Assembly: GCA_015832175.1 (NCBI GenBank)
Contig: WJXW01000003.1
Location: 2,046,001 to 2,110,000 of the forward strand
Source: Paraphaeosphaeria minitans
Taxonomy: Eukaryota > Ascomycota > Dothideomycetes > Pleosporales > Didymosphaeriaceae
Reading direction: 5' to 3'
Length of the DNA: 64,000 bases
Shown: piece by piece, positions 11,444 to 22,419 of the stretch
How the letters are laid out: each line of letters opens with the position of its first letter
How positions within the stretch are numbered: the first letter of the stretch is position 1
The notes under the pieces: generated by a model
Told to the model about the DNA's origin: nothing
Databases searched by the model: none
Seen by the model: the letters and a program-made list of their open reading frames with translations, nothing else
Translations under genes and position numbers: made by a program

Positions 11444-12476
11444 CTACGTACGGACGGGTGCCACCTGACGCCTCAAATCGCCAATGTGTTGGGTTCGCTG
11501 CGGCTGCCTCCGCCGGTCTCTGTCACGACGACCTGTCCCCGTCACAGAAAAGGGGTGGGGGTCCCTTGTCAAATTATGGTTCCCACCCTTCAGCTCCTTC
11601 AAGTCTTGGTCGTCGATCAGTCGCTTGTTCCAAAGGTCGTGGAAGAGACCGATATCCGGTCGGCTCGTCTTCAAGGTCTGGCCGCGCTGGAAGTGTTCAT
11701 ACGCGATGTGGTCCATCCTACGGTCCCACGCTATCTTTCCGTCGTCGCCAAGGTACTCCCATTCGCAGAGCGGGCATCGCACCGACCGAGGAGGGTCCTC
11801 GCCACGGAAATGGCTGAGACAGTGTGTATGCCACTCCTCCATGTTGTTCGAAATGTACGAGCACCTCAAGAACCAGAACGCGCACTCGTACATCGGGGTC
11901 CGGCATGTATGCTGCGGGCGCACGAGCACGCCGTTGTCGTCCTCCAGCAGCGGCACACCGCCCGTGAAAAAGCTGGCTTGCCCTGTGCTGATGGAAGTTT
12001 CGGTCGGGGTCGCTTCGGAAAAGTTGGCAAGGGAGGGTGCTTGTGTCGAGGCGTTGGACTGGTGGTGAACGCATGTGGGCGCCATCGAGGAGCTGGTGCT
12101 GCGGACAGAAAGCGAGTGCGAACACGGCGGAATGGAAGCAGAGGACGGCCCCAGGCCGTCAAGAGACGAAGAGAAGCGTGCGAGGCGAGCGTGAATGTCC
12201 TCGTCGGGCGACTGCAACCATTCGCCGAGGGGGTTCAGGGTTATGGAATGTTCGAGGACGCCGTCCAGGGACAGCACGTTGGCGGGGCATTCAGGGCTCC
12301 GCAGGGCTGCTGCTGGTGTGGGCCAGGCCAGCGTCAGCCTCAGGCTCATGTGCCTCTCCGAGGTGCAGTGCAGCCATATTGCAGGCAGCCATCGCAGACG
12401 AATCAGGGCGGAGATACTCACAGTTGGGTACCGCCATGTCTTCGCGCGAAGACCTGCGGCGTCCGGTGAATGACAT
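11444..12476 (-). CDS. Conserved fungal zinc-finger-like protein
   Basis: The C-terminal half carries two Cys/His clusters: Cys-x6-Cys-x10-His-x5-His (in YECAFWFLRCS...EEWHTHCLSHF) and CPLCEWEYLGDDGKIAWD followed by RRMDHIAYEH. A conserved helical stretch with DLWNKRLIDDQDLKELKGG follows. I recall such proteins as widespread but uncharacterised in ascomycetes. The fingers are unlike canonical TFIIIA fingers, so DNA binding is uncertain. The 5' end is inferred: a short first exon 12476-12422 (MSFTGRRRSS...), a GTGAGT donor at 12421 and a CACCAG acceptor at 12313, with exon 2 at 12312-11444, giving about 307 aa. An unspliced alternative starts at 12421. The C-terminus is Arg-rich. The N-terminal half looks disordered. 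Confidence 0.68.
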
Positions 12477-13683
12477 GGTCAGGGCGAGGCTTGGCGCCCG
12501 AGATGCGGTTTGGCTTGGTTCAGATCCGTTCCGCTTCGAAACTCCCTTCGAGCGCGCGTTCGAGACGACACGGATTATTTATGTCCACCGCCTTGGCCGC
12601 CAACAAACTCCATCCAGGACGGTGTAGTGCGGCTCTGCGCGAGCTCCGATTGTTATTCGACGTTACCGCACCCGCCGGACCCACCGCGATTGGCATTGGC
12701 GCCAGACAACTCCATCCTGGAGCGAGGGAGCGGGACACGGACGGGCTTCCGGATAACCTCAGTCCCATCATTGTTACCACGCGCGGGTGCTGTTATTCGG
12801 CCTCACCGACTCTTGCGCGTAACCATTGGTTGCGTGCGCGTGCCCTTGCTCCCAGTCAGACGTGATGCGGGGATGCGCGCTAGGTACGGCAGCCAACTCA
12901 TCTACGCGGCCCTTCGGCGGGCATGCCGACCGCCTCTTGCACACGAAACTCGGCACCTTTGTATGGCTATCAACCGGTGTGTTAGCCCCTCTGTTGCGCG
13001 GTCCGATGGCCGTTTCCGTTTCGGCCGCCTATTCCTAATCGCGCCAATGCTGGATACGCGATGCACCGAATCCAGGCTGTGGACGTGCCAGCAAAGCGAA
13101 CCTTTCTGATAGACAACGGGGCATACTGATCGCCCTGCATGGGCAGTTCGCAGGTTCGTATTTTGTCACGTTTTGTGTAGGATTACACGGGTAGACTGCT
13201 CCACCGCTACCAGCCAGCGGCCTCCCGTACAGACATTAACCAGTTGCCAGCGATGCCCAAAGTGTGAGACGTGAGTTGCTCACAGTGTCTTAGCACTCGC
13301 AGTTGTCATGGAGCACTCGCAGTCATTAAGGAGCTATGCCATGTCTTGCATGTGGATCACATCAACATCACGTACATCAGGGAACATCATCGTGTAGTCA
13401 GACATCGCTCTTAGACATTTATTCTACCTGGGAATCCTTACAGAGTAGTTTTGTAGTATAATAAAAGCATCCAGGTAGCATTCTGATACTCTTCCGCAAG
13501 TTTTTGTCTGCATTGACCCTGGGCTGTGATCGGTTACCCTCAAGCTACTGTACTACTCTGCACTATCCTTTTGCCCCTGGACTGTAGAGCAAACCTGCCG
13601 CACGTCGTAGAAAAATATCGTCAAGACCATCGTGATGCGGTACCTCCAACTCGCCACTCCACACCATTCCTCACACCTCCAAG
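12477..13683. promoter_or_regulatory. Divergent intergenic region
   Basis: 1.2 kb upstream of both the zinc-finger gene and the small gene at 13684. An imperfect duplication (AGCACTCGCAGT) occurs near 13290-13325. No further gene was recognised. Confidence 0.4.
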
Positions 13684-13914
13684 ATGCCATGGGCCGAGAT
13701 CAAGTCCATATCTAAGAACGAGCGATATCTTGTCACACACAAGGGTACAATGCCCGCCGACATGCCCTGTCTACGCAGAACCAAGAGTGGCAAGTTGAAG
13801 ATAGCAGACCCCATCAGCGCCAAAACTAAGAATGGCGATCCAGATCGGGACACCGAATCCAGACCGCCAGAGGACGTAGACTCAAGGAAGCAATCGTCTG
13901 GTGAGAACACATAG
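13684..13914 (+). CDS. Possible small protein, 76 aa
   Basis: One exon encoding a charged 76-aa polypeptide (MPWAEIKSISKNERYLVTHK...), with a favourable start context (CCAAGATGCC). The N-terminal 45 residues read like a compact basic domain and the tail is acidic and probably disordered. I do not recognise a family. It lies convergent to thioredoxin, about 220 bp away. It could be a real short gene or a chance frame. Confidence 0.35.
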   Translation: MPWAEIKSISKNERYLVTHKGTMPADMPCLRRTKSGKLKIADPISAKTKNGDPDRDTESRPPEDVDSRKQSSGENT

Positions 13915-14135
13915 GAGAGATCTTGGTCGTCAGGTCGTATGGGGAAATGGACAGAAAATGATGAAAGGCTTTGGAGTGACCGGACGTGTGTGTTGGTTGA
14001 TGCCCCAGGACGTCTAGTAGTAGGAGGGAACGATGACGCGGATTACGGCGTTGGCGTATCTCGAAACGGGCGTGTCTCTCGATCGCAACAACGTGACCGC
14101 AAGCTCCCCGACATCAGCGACTCGTTCGAATCCCC

Positions 14136-14507
14136 CTACAACCCCGCCTTCTTCTTCTTCGCCAACCCCCCCAGCTTCTCCGCCGCCGCCCCCAAACTCT
14201 TCACATCCGCCCCCTGGATCACCTTGTTCCCGTTCACAGCGACCTGCTTCCCCTCCTTGAAGAACATGAACGTCGGCATCGCCTGCACACTGTACGCGGC
14301 CGCAACGTCCTGCGCGCTGTCCACGTTGACTTTTGCGAATGCCAGCGTGCCGTCCACGCCGTGCTGCTTGGCCAGATTGGCGTAGTACGGTGCGATCTGC
14401 TTGCAAGGGCCGCACCAATCGGCGTAGAAGTCGACAGCGACGTAGGTGGTCGAGGCGAAGAGGGTTTGCAGGTCTGAGAGGGAGGAGGGGTGTTTGATGT
14501 CGGCCAT
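14136..14507 (-). CDS. Thioredoxin
   Basis: Single-exon 123-aa protein with the redox motif WCGPC (Cys32, Cys35), the buried Asp in VDFYADW, the cis-Pro in AMPTFMFF, and a Lys-rich tail (GLAKKKKAGL). This is a cytosolic-type disulfide reductase working with thioredoxin reductase. The start chosen is ATG at 14507, in excellent context (AAACATGGCC). The frame extends four codons upstream only by way of a TTG. No targeting peptide is present. Length is slightly above the usual 105-110 aa because of the Ala/Gly/Lys-rich C-terminal extension. Confidence 0.93.
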   Translation of the reverse strand: MADIKHPSSLSDLQTLFASTTYVAVDFYADWCGPCKQIAPYYANLAKQHGVDGTLAFAKVNVDSAQDVAAAYSVQAMPTFMFFKEGKQVAVNGNKVIQGADVKSLGAAAEKLGGLAKKKKAGL

Positions 14508-15402
14508 GTTTGATTTCAAGTTATCGGTTGTTACTTTTCTTTTTTTGCCGAGGAATCGTGGATCTCTGTGCGGGCGCAGATGTTGTTTTGGCGGGCTTCA
14601 GGGCGCGTGGGGTGTCTTATATGGTACTTTGGATGGTGATGGTGCGAGGGAAACTACCAGAAAGCTTGCGTGATGGGGGCTCGGCCCGCACTTACTGGAT
14701 TGCTTGCATAAGCCGTATTTGGGTGCTGTTGGTGCGCATTTGCAATGTAAATCAGCATTTATAAAAAACACATAGAATCAGCTACTTTTTCCCAGTTGTT
14801 CCTGGCTGTGACTATTTTTATAGTGACGTTTTAGCAGGTACTGCAGTGGCCACCTCGTAGACTAGAAGCACACCCTCTGGATTATCTGGGCAATGATCGC
14901 GCCAAGTTATACTGTGCCGTCCAGTTTCCCATACATTTTTTTTGGCAGTACTTTGGGAAGTAAATTAGCCCATTTCAAGACTCTTCCCTCCTGGGGGTTG
15001 AGATTGGCCGCTCCAGTTTGAACAGTTTCCAAGCACTGCTGATGCCTTTTAACTGCTTTGACCTATCAAATATAGCTGTTAGTCAAGCAGCCCTACACAT
15101 AAAGTCACTGTGTAAGTACGGTCCCAAAGCAGCGGTAGAGTTTTGATTCGGACGTTGCCGTTTTCGTGTTCGTGTACGCATTCCCTGATGTTATCCAAGG
15201 CGTCATCCCGCCCCACCAAGCTCCACTACCCCGCTCTGCCACCCTCAATCGACCACCAACTAGTCTACTTGGCCTAGCTTGCTGACACTTCTCTGGGCAC
15301 GCCCTTGCTGTCAAACGTCTAATAACTACATTATATATGGAGCATTTTGAGGTTTTCTCATCAGTCAAGAAAATCCCACCAACATCGTAGGTTCTTCTGA
15401 AC
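14508..15402. other. Intergenic region upstream of thioredoxin
   Basis: 0.9 kb containing the thioredoxin promoter and the 5' flank of the tRNA. It becomes AT-richer after 14700. No coding signal was recognised. Confidence 0.5.
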
Positions 15403-15476
15403 GCCCGGCTGGCACAATTGGTTAGCGCGTGGGACTTTTAATCCCAAGGTTCAGGGTTCGAGTCCCTGGTCGGGCG
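15403..15476 (+). tRNA. tRNA-Lys (UUU)
   Basis: 74-nt intronless tRNA. The acceptor stem GCCCGGC/GTCGGGC has one G-U pair. There is a D-arm with AATTGGTTAG, an anticodon stem TGGGA/TCCCA around loop CTTTTAA (anticodon TTT, lysine), and a T-arm CAGGGTTCGAGTCCCTG. The internal A and B boxes are intact and CCA is not encoded, as usual in eukaryotes. A T-run for Pol III termination follows only weakly. Confidence 0.95.
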
Positions 15477-16304
15477 ACCTTTGCTTTTGGTCCCTTCTTT
15501 CCAAGGTGTGTGCACCTGGGACGAATTTTTTGGGGAGGGGGCGCAAGACGAAATCCCCCCTCAGCCCTCACGCGTCTACGGACCCTGGGATTGTTTATTT
15601 TGACCGAGAATTGCGCATTTTACGGGTGATTGAAATAGTAGTTTTCAGATTTCCTATTTGCGGAAGAGGACCCAAAACCCTTGGCGGACACAACAATCGA
15701 CGAGCCGTGCGCACGTGAGGATGTTGAATTTGTCCTCCACCAACGTTTTGTTAGTTCCGATTTACTTTTGTTTCGAATCTGCCTGCAGACTCGGGCCACA
15801 ATTTTACCACCTTCATGCTGCCCAGCTTCAGAGAATGGTCATGGTACTTAGGTATCGACAATTCTCATTCCATGTCCATCAAACTAGACAATCCGCCCAC
15901 CTATCTGCCGAGTATCCATCCAGCCACAAGGGCAGAAATCGGGGGCGAGGTGTCTAGCTGATAGCACACGACATTCAGTGGCGATGGGCTTCTTCTCTTC
16001 CTGGTAGGTAGTCCGGAAACGAACCTTCACGCCTTGGATTCCCCGCCAGCCGAGCAAAGCGAGACGAAGCGTCAAGTGCTGGGTGGGCCGGACAAGGATC
16101 TTCTTCATTTCTATTCAGGAGGGACGAAGCATGAGAAAGACTCTACTGCGAACATCTATGGGGTACTTCAATGGGATGATAAAACATCACACAAAGGGCA
16201 TGCAACAAGCTGAATCCGTGAATTACCCTTGATTGTAGGTAGGTACATGCTAATATGGCAACAAGATTCGTGTCACCATTAATTTTACCCCAACACCATG
16301 CTTT
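15477..16304. other. Intergenic region between tRNA-Lys and glucokinase
   Basis: 0.8 kb including the presumed glucokinase 3' UTR. No gene was recognised. Confidence 0.5.
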
Positions 16305-18017
16305 TCATTCATCACGTCGTTGCCCTTGCTCCGCGTCGACATTTACTCTACCCGCAACAAGTGCAATCAATGCTGCGCCCACACCAGATCCGTCCTTGGC
16401 AATGCCAATCCTAATGTGCTTCTCACCCCTCTCGCCAATGCCTTCTATCTCGCGCAGCGCTTGGCGGATGTGGTCCTCAAAGTTGGGGTAGAATTCCACG
16501 AGCGAGCCATCGACACCAACATCGATGATATCGTCCTCAGAGGGCTCCAGGTCGCCTCTCGGGGGGTTGATGCCCTCCTTCTGCTCTGTTGTCGCGGTGC
16601 CCTTGGCACCGTCTAGTCTGCCAGTGTTGATGACAATACCTGCCATAGCAACAGCTGCGAGGCGTGCTGCACGGCGGCCAATTGCTGCTGCGATAACCCT
16701 GACGGCTTCTGCGTCCTCGGCGCTCACGGCGGTGACGCCGTAGTCCTTGTCCAGAGTCTGCCTGATCATTCTGTAGCCAGGGCTAGTGTCTCCGGCGCAG
16801 ATGCTTAGGAAGCTGGTATCAATACCCCACTGATTGTACAGCGGTGAGTTGTCGTAAATTTGGGTAGTGCTGTGAATGTCGTTCTGTGCCGAATTTTCGT
16901 CACGGAAGAGCGGGAAAGCGGGGTCTTTGAGGAGGCCGATGATGGCCAGACGCAGGATCTCGCCGAGGAACATGCCAGATACGCGCTTCTCGAACATTTG
17001 TATGCCCGGATTCACAGACTTCTCATCCAGTTCCGTGTCGTAAGGAGTGTTCGGGAGGGTACGCAGCGAGTTGTCGAACGAGCCCCACTCGGCGTTAACG
17101 ATCATCTCGCCCGTCGACTTGTCATAGTCGCCCGAGTTCTTGTTCTGTGTGAGCTTCGTAACCTTGTCGAGCTTCTCGACGTATGCGCCGTTCGTGCCAG
17201 TGCCGAAAATTGCGCCCAACAGCGTACCGGTCTTCCCAGGAGAGGTGTACGAGCGAGCCATGAGGGTTCCGACGGTATCGTTGACGAGAGCGGCTACACG
17301 AACGGGAAGGCCCAATGCGTCGATTTCGGTCTGGAGCAGGGCGCACACATCCTTGCCTACGGCGTCAGGAATATCAAAGCCCTTGGTCCATCGCATGAGC
17401 AGACCCTTGTTGATGCCAATCTGGTTCACGGGGAACGAAAAGGTGAAGCCCAGGTTGAATATTTCCTCCTCCTTGGCGTCTCCTCCAGTGATCCTGCGCC
17501 TGAGGAAGCCAGTGTAGTGGTCCTCATGGTGGGTCTTGAGGAAGTTCTCAATCTGCTTGGCGAGGAAAGAGAAGAGCTCCTGGGATGTCTTCGCGACCAT
17601 GAGCTCCTTGGGTATGGCGACCTTGCTCTGGGTGAGCGAGAAGGTGGTGTTGCCGTGCAATTGGATGGAGCACACACGAAAGTTGGTACCGCCGAGATCG
17701 ACGGCCATGTAGAGGCCCTGGTGCGCATTAGCCGTGCCATTGTTGTTGTTGTTGTGTTGCGGTGGTGAGGCCCCACCTTCTCGGTGCCGTTGGGGACGGC
17801 AGTGACGTAAGTGGGGATTTGGCTCAGCTCTGTACCCTCCTGCAACAGCCCCTCGTCTGCGCGCTGTCAGTACCTGTGCGCGAACTGTTCAGGGTGTGTA
17901 TATGCAAATGCACGGCGTACCCATCTCCCGGATGAACTCCTTCACAGCCTTGTTGAGGGCATCGGACCCGAAGCTGAACTCGTCGGCGACGCGCTTTGCC
18001 TGCTCTGCCAATGCCAT
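16305..18017 (-). CDS. Glucokinase (hexokinase family)
   Basis: Exons 18017-17921, 17856-17777 and 17717-16305 give 529 aa. It phosphorylates glucose at the start of glycolysis. The sequence shows the phosphate-1 loop LGGTNFRV (residues 67-74), the sugar-binding block LGFTFSFPVNQ...GLLMRWTKGF, catalytic Asp in LVNDTVGTL, GTGTNGAY, the glucose-contact Glu in NAEWGSFD, and ATP-binding GVDGSLVEFYP. Wording such as FSLTQSKVAIPKELMVAK fits fungal glucokinase (GlkA) better than hexokinase. Introns are 64 and 59 nt with GTACGC and GTGGGG donors. The chosen start is MALAEQAKRV. The frame runs open to 18503, but that extension lacks conserved sequence. A Val/Gly-rich tail ends the protein. Confidence 0.92.
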
Positions 18018-19843
18018 GCTGCGCGCGGTGTCTCTGTTGATTCGCTTGTTGAAGGTGGCGGCGGACGCGGTTCGCTGGGAGGGTCTCGGGCAGACGGGAG
18101 GTTCTCTGTGCAGAGGGTGTTCTCGGGAAGTGAACGCGGAGAGGGTGGGATCGCGAGAGTCGTTTGTGGGCGTGAGGCGGAGGAGCTCGTGCGGCAGGCG
18201 CGGGGCTAGGAACTGCAAAACAAGCACTAGCAGCACGACCAGGGCACTGAAGACGTGGTGGGTCGAGAGCAAGAATTTTGCGTGCACAGCGCCTGGTCGC
18301 GGACTTGGGCTCTTGTCGCTGCGGGCTGCGGTTGGGTCGGCGGCGGCTGAGGGGCGTCGCATCGCATGAGGGCAAAATGGCTGGCAAGCCCAATGAACAA
18401 GGCGGGGTCGGACGCTGCGGTGGTTGGATTGGGCCAATCTCGGCTCCCAGCTGTCGAGGGGCTTTGCTTTGCGAGGGAAGGGATGCGAAGGCTTCAATCG
18501 CATCCCGGAGCACCGTGTCGATGCCCTGGGGCCACCTGTTTCATCGCGATCGAAGGAGGCGGCACGTAGCGCTACGGGAATGGTAATTGAAACGAGGCGT
18601 CTTGCCTCTAAACATCGCGACCCGGGGGCACTACCGTACGGTACCTACACACCACGATCCCCGCAGCCTCGGCTATCGATATCTTCCATCGACGGCGGGC
18701 TGGGCTGATCGCTCGCATGCACCAATGCGAGCACTCTGCCCTCCTTTTCAGTTGCCATGCACTATATACACCAATGCGAACACGCTGCCCTCGTGAGTTG
18801 CCATTCACTGCGTGCACCTTTGCGAACACTCTGCCTTCTTTGCTAGTTGCTATTCACTGCATGCACCAATGCGAGCACTCTGCCCCCTTGTGCACTATAT
18901 ACACCTATGCGAACACTCTGCCCTCCTTGTGAGTTGCTATTTACTGTATGCACCTATGCAAACACTCTTTCCTCCTTGTGAATTGCCATTCACTGCATGC
19001 ACCTATGCAAACGCTCTGCCCCCCTTGTGAGTTGCCATTCACTGGCTGGCTTAGTCTCGCCCCACTGGATATCTCGTGCGACTTCAACGTGACCTTCGCC
19101 GAGTCTGCGAGCTCTTCCGGACGCGGGCGCTACTCTTGGAAGATCCCCGTCTGCAACTAGCAGCGCCGCTTTGTTCATAATCCTTTGCATCTGTCTCTTT
19201 CATCGCTGTCATGCATTGACCATTGTCCCAGCCCTGTAGAGTCACCGACATCCGTACAAAGTGGGCTGAACCTAGCTAGGCACATTGGCCTTGCCCGGCT
19301 AAATTGGAAGCGGCGATGCGGCAACCGAAAGCTACCTAGACTAACACAACGGCCCGGGACGCATGCTCCGTCCATGACCGAGCTGCGTTAGCTCGTAGAC
19401 CTCAGTTCATCCATCCATCGTCTTAAGCACATCGAGGATTGTGCCATTCGATATCGCATCTATGGTGGCATGTATAAACTGCGTGAGGTTGCGCAAGCAT
19501 CCCGGTCCTACGGCCGCCCACGCTTCCTATATTGCGTGTATGCGTCCCATACGACCTTGATAGCTTCACAGGCCAACGGTACCTACCGGCAGTTCTCTCA
19601 GCAGCACGCATCCGTGGCTCGGGCAATTGGTGGACATGCAGATCATACTTCTCAGCCAGCATCAATGGGCGGCTCGACATACCCGACAACCGGTTCAAAT
19701 CCATCTCCCGCTGCAGCAATCAAAGCCATGAGTTCACTACGGACACCAGACAGGCTTCACTAAAAGCGAGAGTTTTCCTTGACTTTGCCCTTTCTTTACG
19801 CCCTCACTAGCTCTCACCAGTCAACGATATTTGAATTGGCACG
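18018..19843. other. Upstream region of glucokinase and DUF1996 genes, with minisatellite
   Basis: 1.8 kb divergent intergenic region. It contains the tandem array at 18716-19045. Outside the array no gene was recognised. Confidence 0.5.
18716..19045. repeat. Minisatellite, about 48-bp unit, seven copies
   Basis: Seven diverged units, each built around CACCNATGCRAACACTCTGCCCTCCTT (core CACTCTGCC) followed by GTGAGTTGCCATTCACTGCATG. Unit lengths vary from about 38 to 52 nt because of internal deletions and a CACTATATA variant end. It lies about 0.7 kb upstream of the glucokinase start and 0.8 kb upstream of the DUF1996 gene. Confidence 0.9.
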
Positions 19844-21351
19844 ATGCATTGGACTTCGTTCGTTGCTTTGGCGCTTGGCGCGCCCTCACAAGCGCTGATC
19901 CGCTTCGGATGCTCACAGCTCGTCGTCGACAGACTGGATCCGCTGGTGAATCCTGGCATGGAACCGAGTCCACATCTACATCAAATCATAGGTAGGTGCA
20001 TTACACTCAAGGAGCCTAGCCATGAGACTAGTACAGTGTCTTTGAATGTCCACAGAGGTAGCAGAGATCTCCTGCTAACCGGATCATAGGCGGTAACTCG
20101 TTCAACACTTCCATGTACAAGGAGGATCACGACCTGGCCAAGCTGTCTACTTGCACGTCATGCCAGCCTTCAGGTGCGTGAACGATTTCAAGGTGCTCGG
20201 TAGATGCTCCTGACAATCGGCAGAGGACTTCAGCAACTACTGGACTGCGTCCCTGTTCTTCCGCGCTCGCAATGGCACGTACAAAAGGGTGCCGCAGAAA
20301 GGCAACGTAGGATTCGAAGGCCAGCGGGGTGGGATGACTGTATATTACATGCAGGCTTCTCTTGGGGTAAGCCAGCCCGCAATCTTGGGAGGATGGTGCA
20401 GGGAAAGAAGAAGAAGAAGAAGAAGAAGAAGAAGAAGAAGAAAAAGGGCCTGATTGTGATACCCACAGGACTTCCAACAAAAGGCCAAAGTCAAGGCTTT
20501 CCAACCCGTAACGCCCCTACCCCTCGCCCACGCGAAAGAACCCTCCTTGACGCTCACAGGGCTTCCGCATGCTCATCGGCTCGCCCACCGCCTCGACCAA
20601 ACCCGAAGCCGACAAGTACCCCCAACTCACGTACACATGCCTGCAAGACATGAACACGCGCTACCCCGAAACCAAAGACTTCCCCGCCAGACCCTGCCCC
20701 GCTGGCATCATGGTCAACCTGCGCTTCCCCACGCAAGTGCCCACCCCCTTCCCCCACGAGCGTACATCGGCTGAGCACAGGAAGCTGCTGGAACGGCGTC
20801 GACCTCGACAGCCCGGACCACATCTCGCACATGTCGTATCCCGCGCACGGCACCTTTGAGAACCAAGGCCCGTGTCCGGCGTCGCACCCCGTGCGTGTGG
20901 CGCAGGTCATGTACGAGGTCATCTTCGAGACGAGGGCGTTCAACAAGCAGGCGGACTGGCCCGCGGACGGCTCGCAGCCCTTCGTCTGGTCGTTTGGAGA
21001 CACGTACGTAGCCTCTTGCCCCCCCCCCCCCCCCAAAAAAAATGCATGGCGAATCGACGTGGGAGCTAAAGCCCTAGGTATAGGACTGGGTTCGGCAACC
21101 ATGGCGACTACGTGTTTGGCTGGAAGGACGACTCGTTGCAGAAGATCCTGGACGAAGAGTGCTATGTGCAGTGCAAGACGATGGAGACGCAGAGCATCGA
21201 GGAGATGAACAAGTGCTCCGTGCCAAGGAAGGTGAACGAGGATGTTGGGGATGACGACTGTGAGTTGAGAAGTGCCTCCTCATGTAGCAGAATGCTGATG
21301 ACTACGCCAGGGATCGATGCTATTCCAGGCCAGATGATGCCGACGGCGTAA
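19844..21351 (+). CDS. Secreted DUF1996-domain protein, 8 exons
   Basis: Exons 19844-19991, 20090-20173, 20224-20366, 20469-20507, 20560-20732, 20785-21003, 21084-21259 and 21311-21351 join in frame. A signal peptide (MHWTSFVALALGAPSQA) precedes FGCSQLVVDRLDPLVNPG, GGNSFN, CTSCQPSEDFSNYWTASL, FRMLIGSP, CWNGVDLDSPDHISHMSYP and GDTTGFGNHGDYVFGW. These are the hallmarks of DUF1996, a secreted fungal domain of unknown function, sometimes joined to WSC domains. The protein ends soon after the domain (PGQMMPTA). Six introns are GT-AG. Intron 20733-20784 starts GCAAGT, so it is GC-AG. Intron 20367-20468 holds a GAA microsatellite and intron 21004-21083 a C16A8 run. Cell-wall role is a guess. Confidence 0.88.
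20404..20445. repeat. (GAA)n microsatellite inside an intron
   Basis: About 13 GAA/AAG triplets ending in a short A-run, within intron 20367-20468 of the DUF1996 gene. Read through, it would encode a poly-Lys stretch, but family motifs require it to be spliced out. Confidence 0.9.
21019..21042. repeat. C16A8 homopolymer pair inside an intron
   Basis: Sixteen C followed directly by eight A in intron 21004-21083 of the DUF1996 gene. Its exact length may be affected by sequencing error. Confidence 0.85.
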
Positions 21352-22419
21352 AGTTTGGATTTCGGATTCGAGGCGAAGCAGAGGTGCAAAACAACTCATA
21401 AGTCCAAGTAGATGATGAAGCCAGATTTGTGTGGAGACAAGGAATTTACACATGACGTCGCACGCCCTCGTGAAAGAAAACATACAGCTAGCCACCTTTT
21501 TCTTTCGAGACAGGCTTCAACGCCCATTTCGTCTTTGCAAAGAATAATGTTGACAGCCACTCTTACACGGGCGAGTGACCCATACACTTTCGACCGGCCT
21601 CCAAGGAGAGAATGCCGATTAACGAGTAAACACCAAGGACCCAGTATTCCGCGAGAAGAGAACGATTCTTTTGTATCCATCCACCACCACTATGTATGCT
21701 CTATTCCTAACCATCCATCCTGCAACAAATCTTCTTCTCCTCAAAGCCAAAGCGCTCTTTCGCGGCCATCGCAAATAGTACATCTCTGCCCATCGATACC
21801 CAGGTTCACGCTCTCGTTGAGAGAACGTTGTGCACGTATGAAAAAACAAAGCCGAACCCAAAGCTCCAGTGCCACCGCAGGGAGATAGCCCATGCAAAAG
21901 AAGTAACGAATGCCTCGTCGGGCTGCCATTGCGAGAGAAGCAGTAGACGACGTTGCCGATGAGAACTTCTACAATATGTACTTGGTAGAAACACGTAAAG
22001 AACGAACAAAAGGAAAAAAAAAAAGGAAAGACCTTGCGCTAAGGTCAGTCTGTGCGTGTACGTGCAAACATGTCCTCCCTGGAATCCAACTCTAATATTC
22101 GTCATTAAGATATCTCCGCCCAGCCCTGCCCGCTCAGCCCCTGGCAGTTCGTCGACATGCGGATTTGACGAACGGGTCGCCAAGCTGTCAAGCAAGTCCG
22201 GTGTGCGCGTTCGTAGTAGTAAACAGGGACAGCGATGCCCTGTGGGGAAGGATGATAGCCGTCAACAGCGTGATGAGAACCCGAGAATGATATGTTCGTG
22301 GCAGCACCGCCAGCTTTCATACCAGTAGATGGCTTCGTCAATGTGTCGCCGAATGGAAAACAGTGGTGATGCAAACTCCAAACATACTCCAAGTCGATGC
22401 GAAATGAAACAGATCTCTA
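21352..22419. other. Convergent intergenic region
   Basis: 1.07 kb between the 3' ends of the DUF1996 gene (+) and the ketopantoate-reductase-like gene (-). It probably consists of 3' UTRs. No coding signal was seen. Confidence 0.5.

Noticed and set aside
11423..12469. 348-codon plus-strand frame
   Set aside because: Antisense of the zinc-finger-like gene, which has coherent Cys/His motifs on the minus strand.
16860..17768. 302-codon plus-strand frame
   Set aside because: Exact antisense shadow of the glucokinase exon; no motif of its own.
19690..19710. CGGTTCAAATCC resembling a tRNA B box
   Set aside because: No A box, acceptor stem or anticodon arm could be folded around it.
20204..20653. 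Poly-Lys protein of 149 codons
   Set aside because: The poly-Lys run is the GAA array inside an intron; conserved DUF1996 exons on either side require it to be removed.
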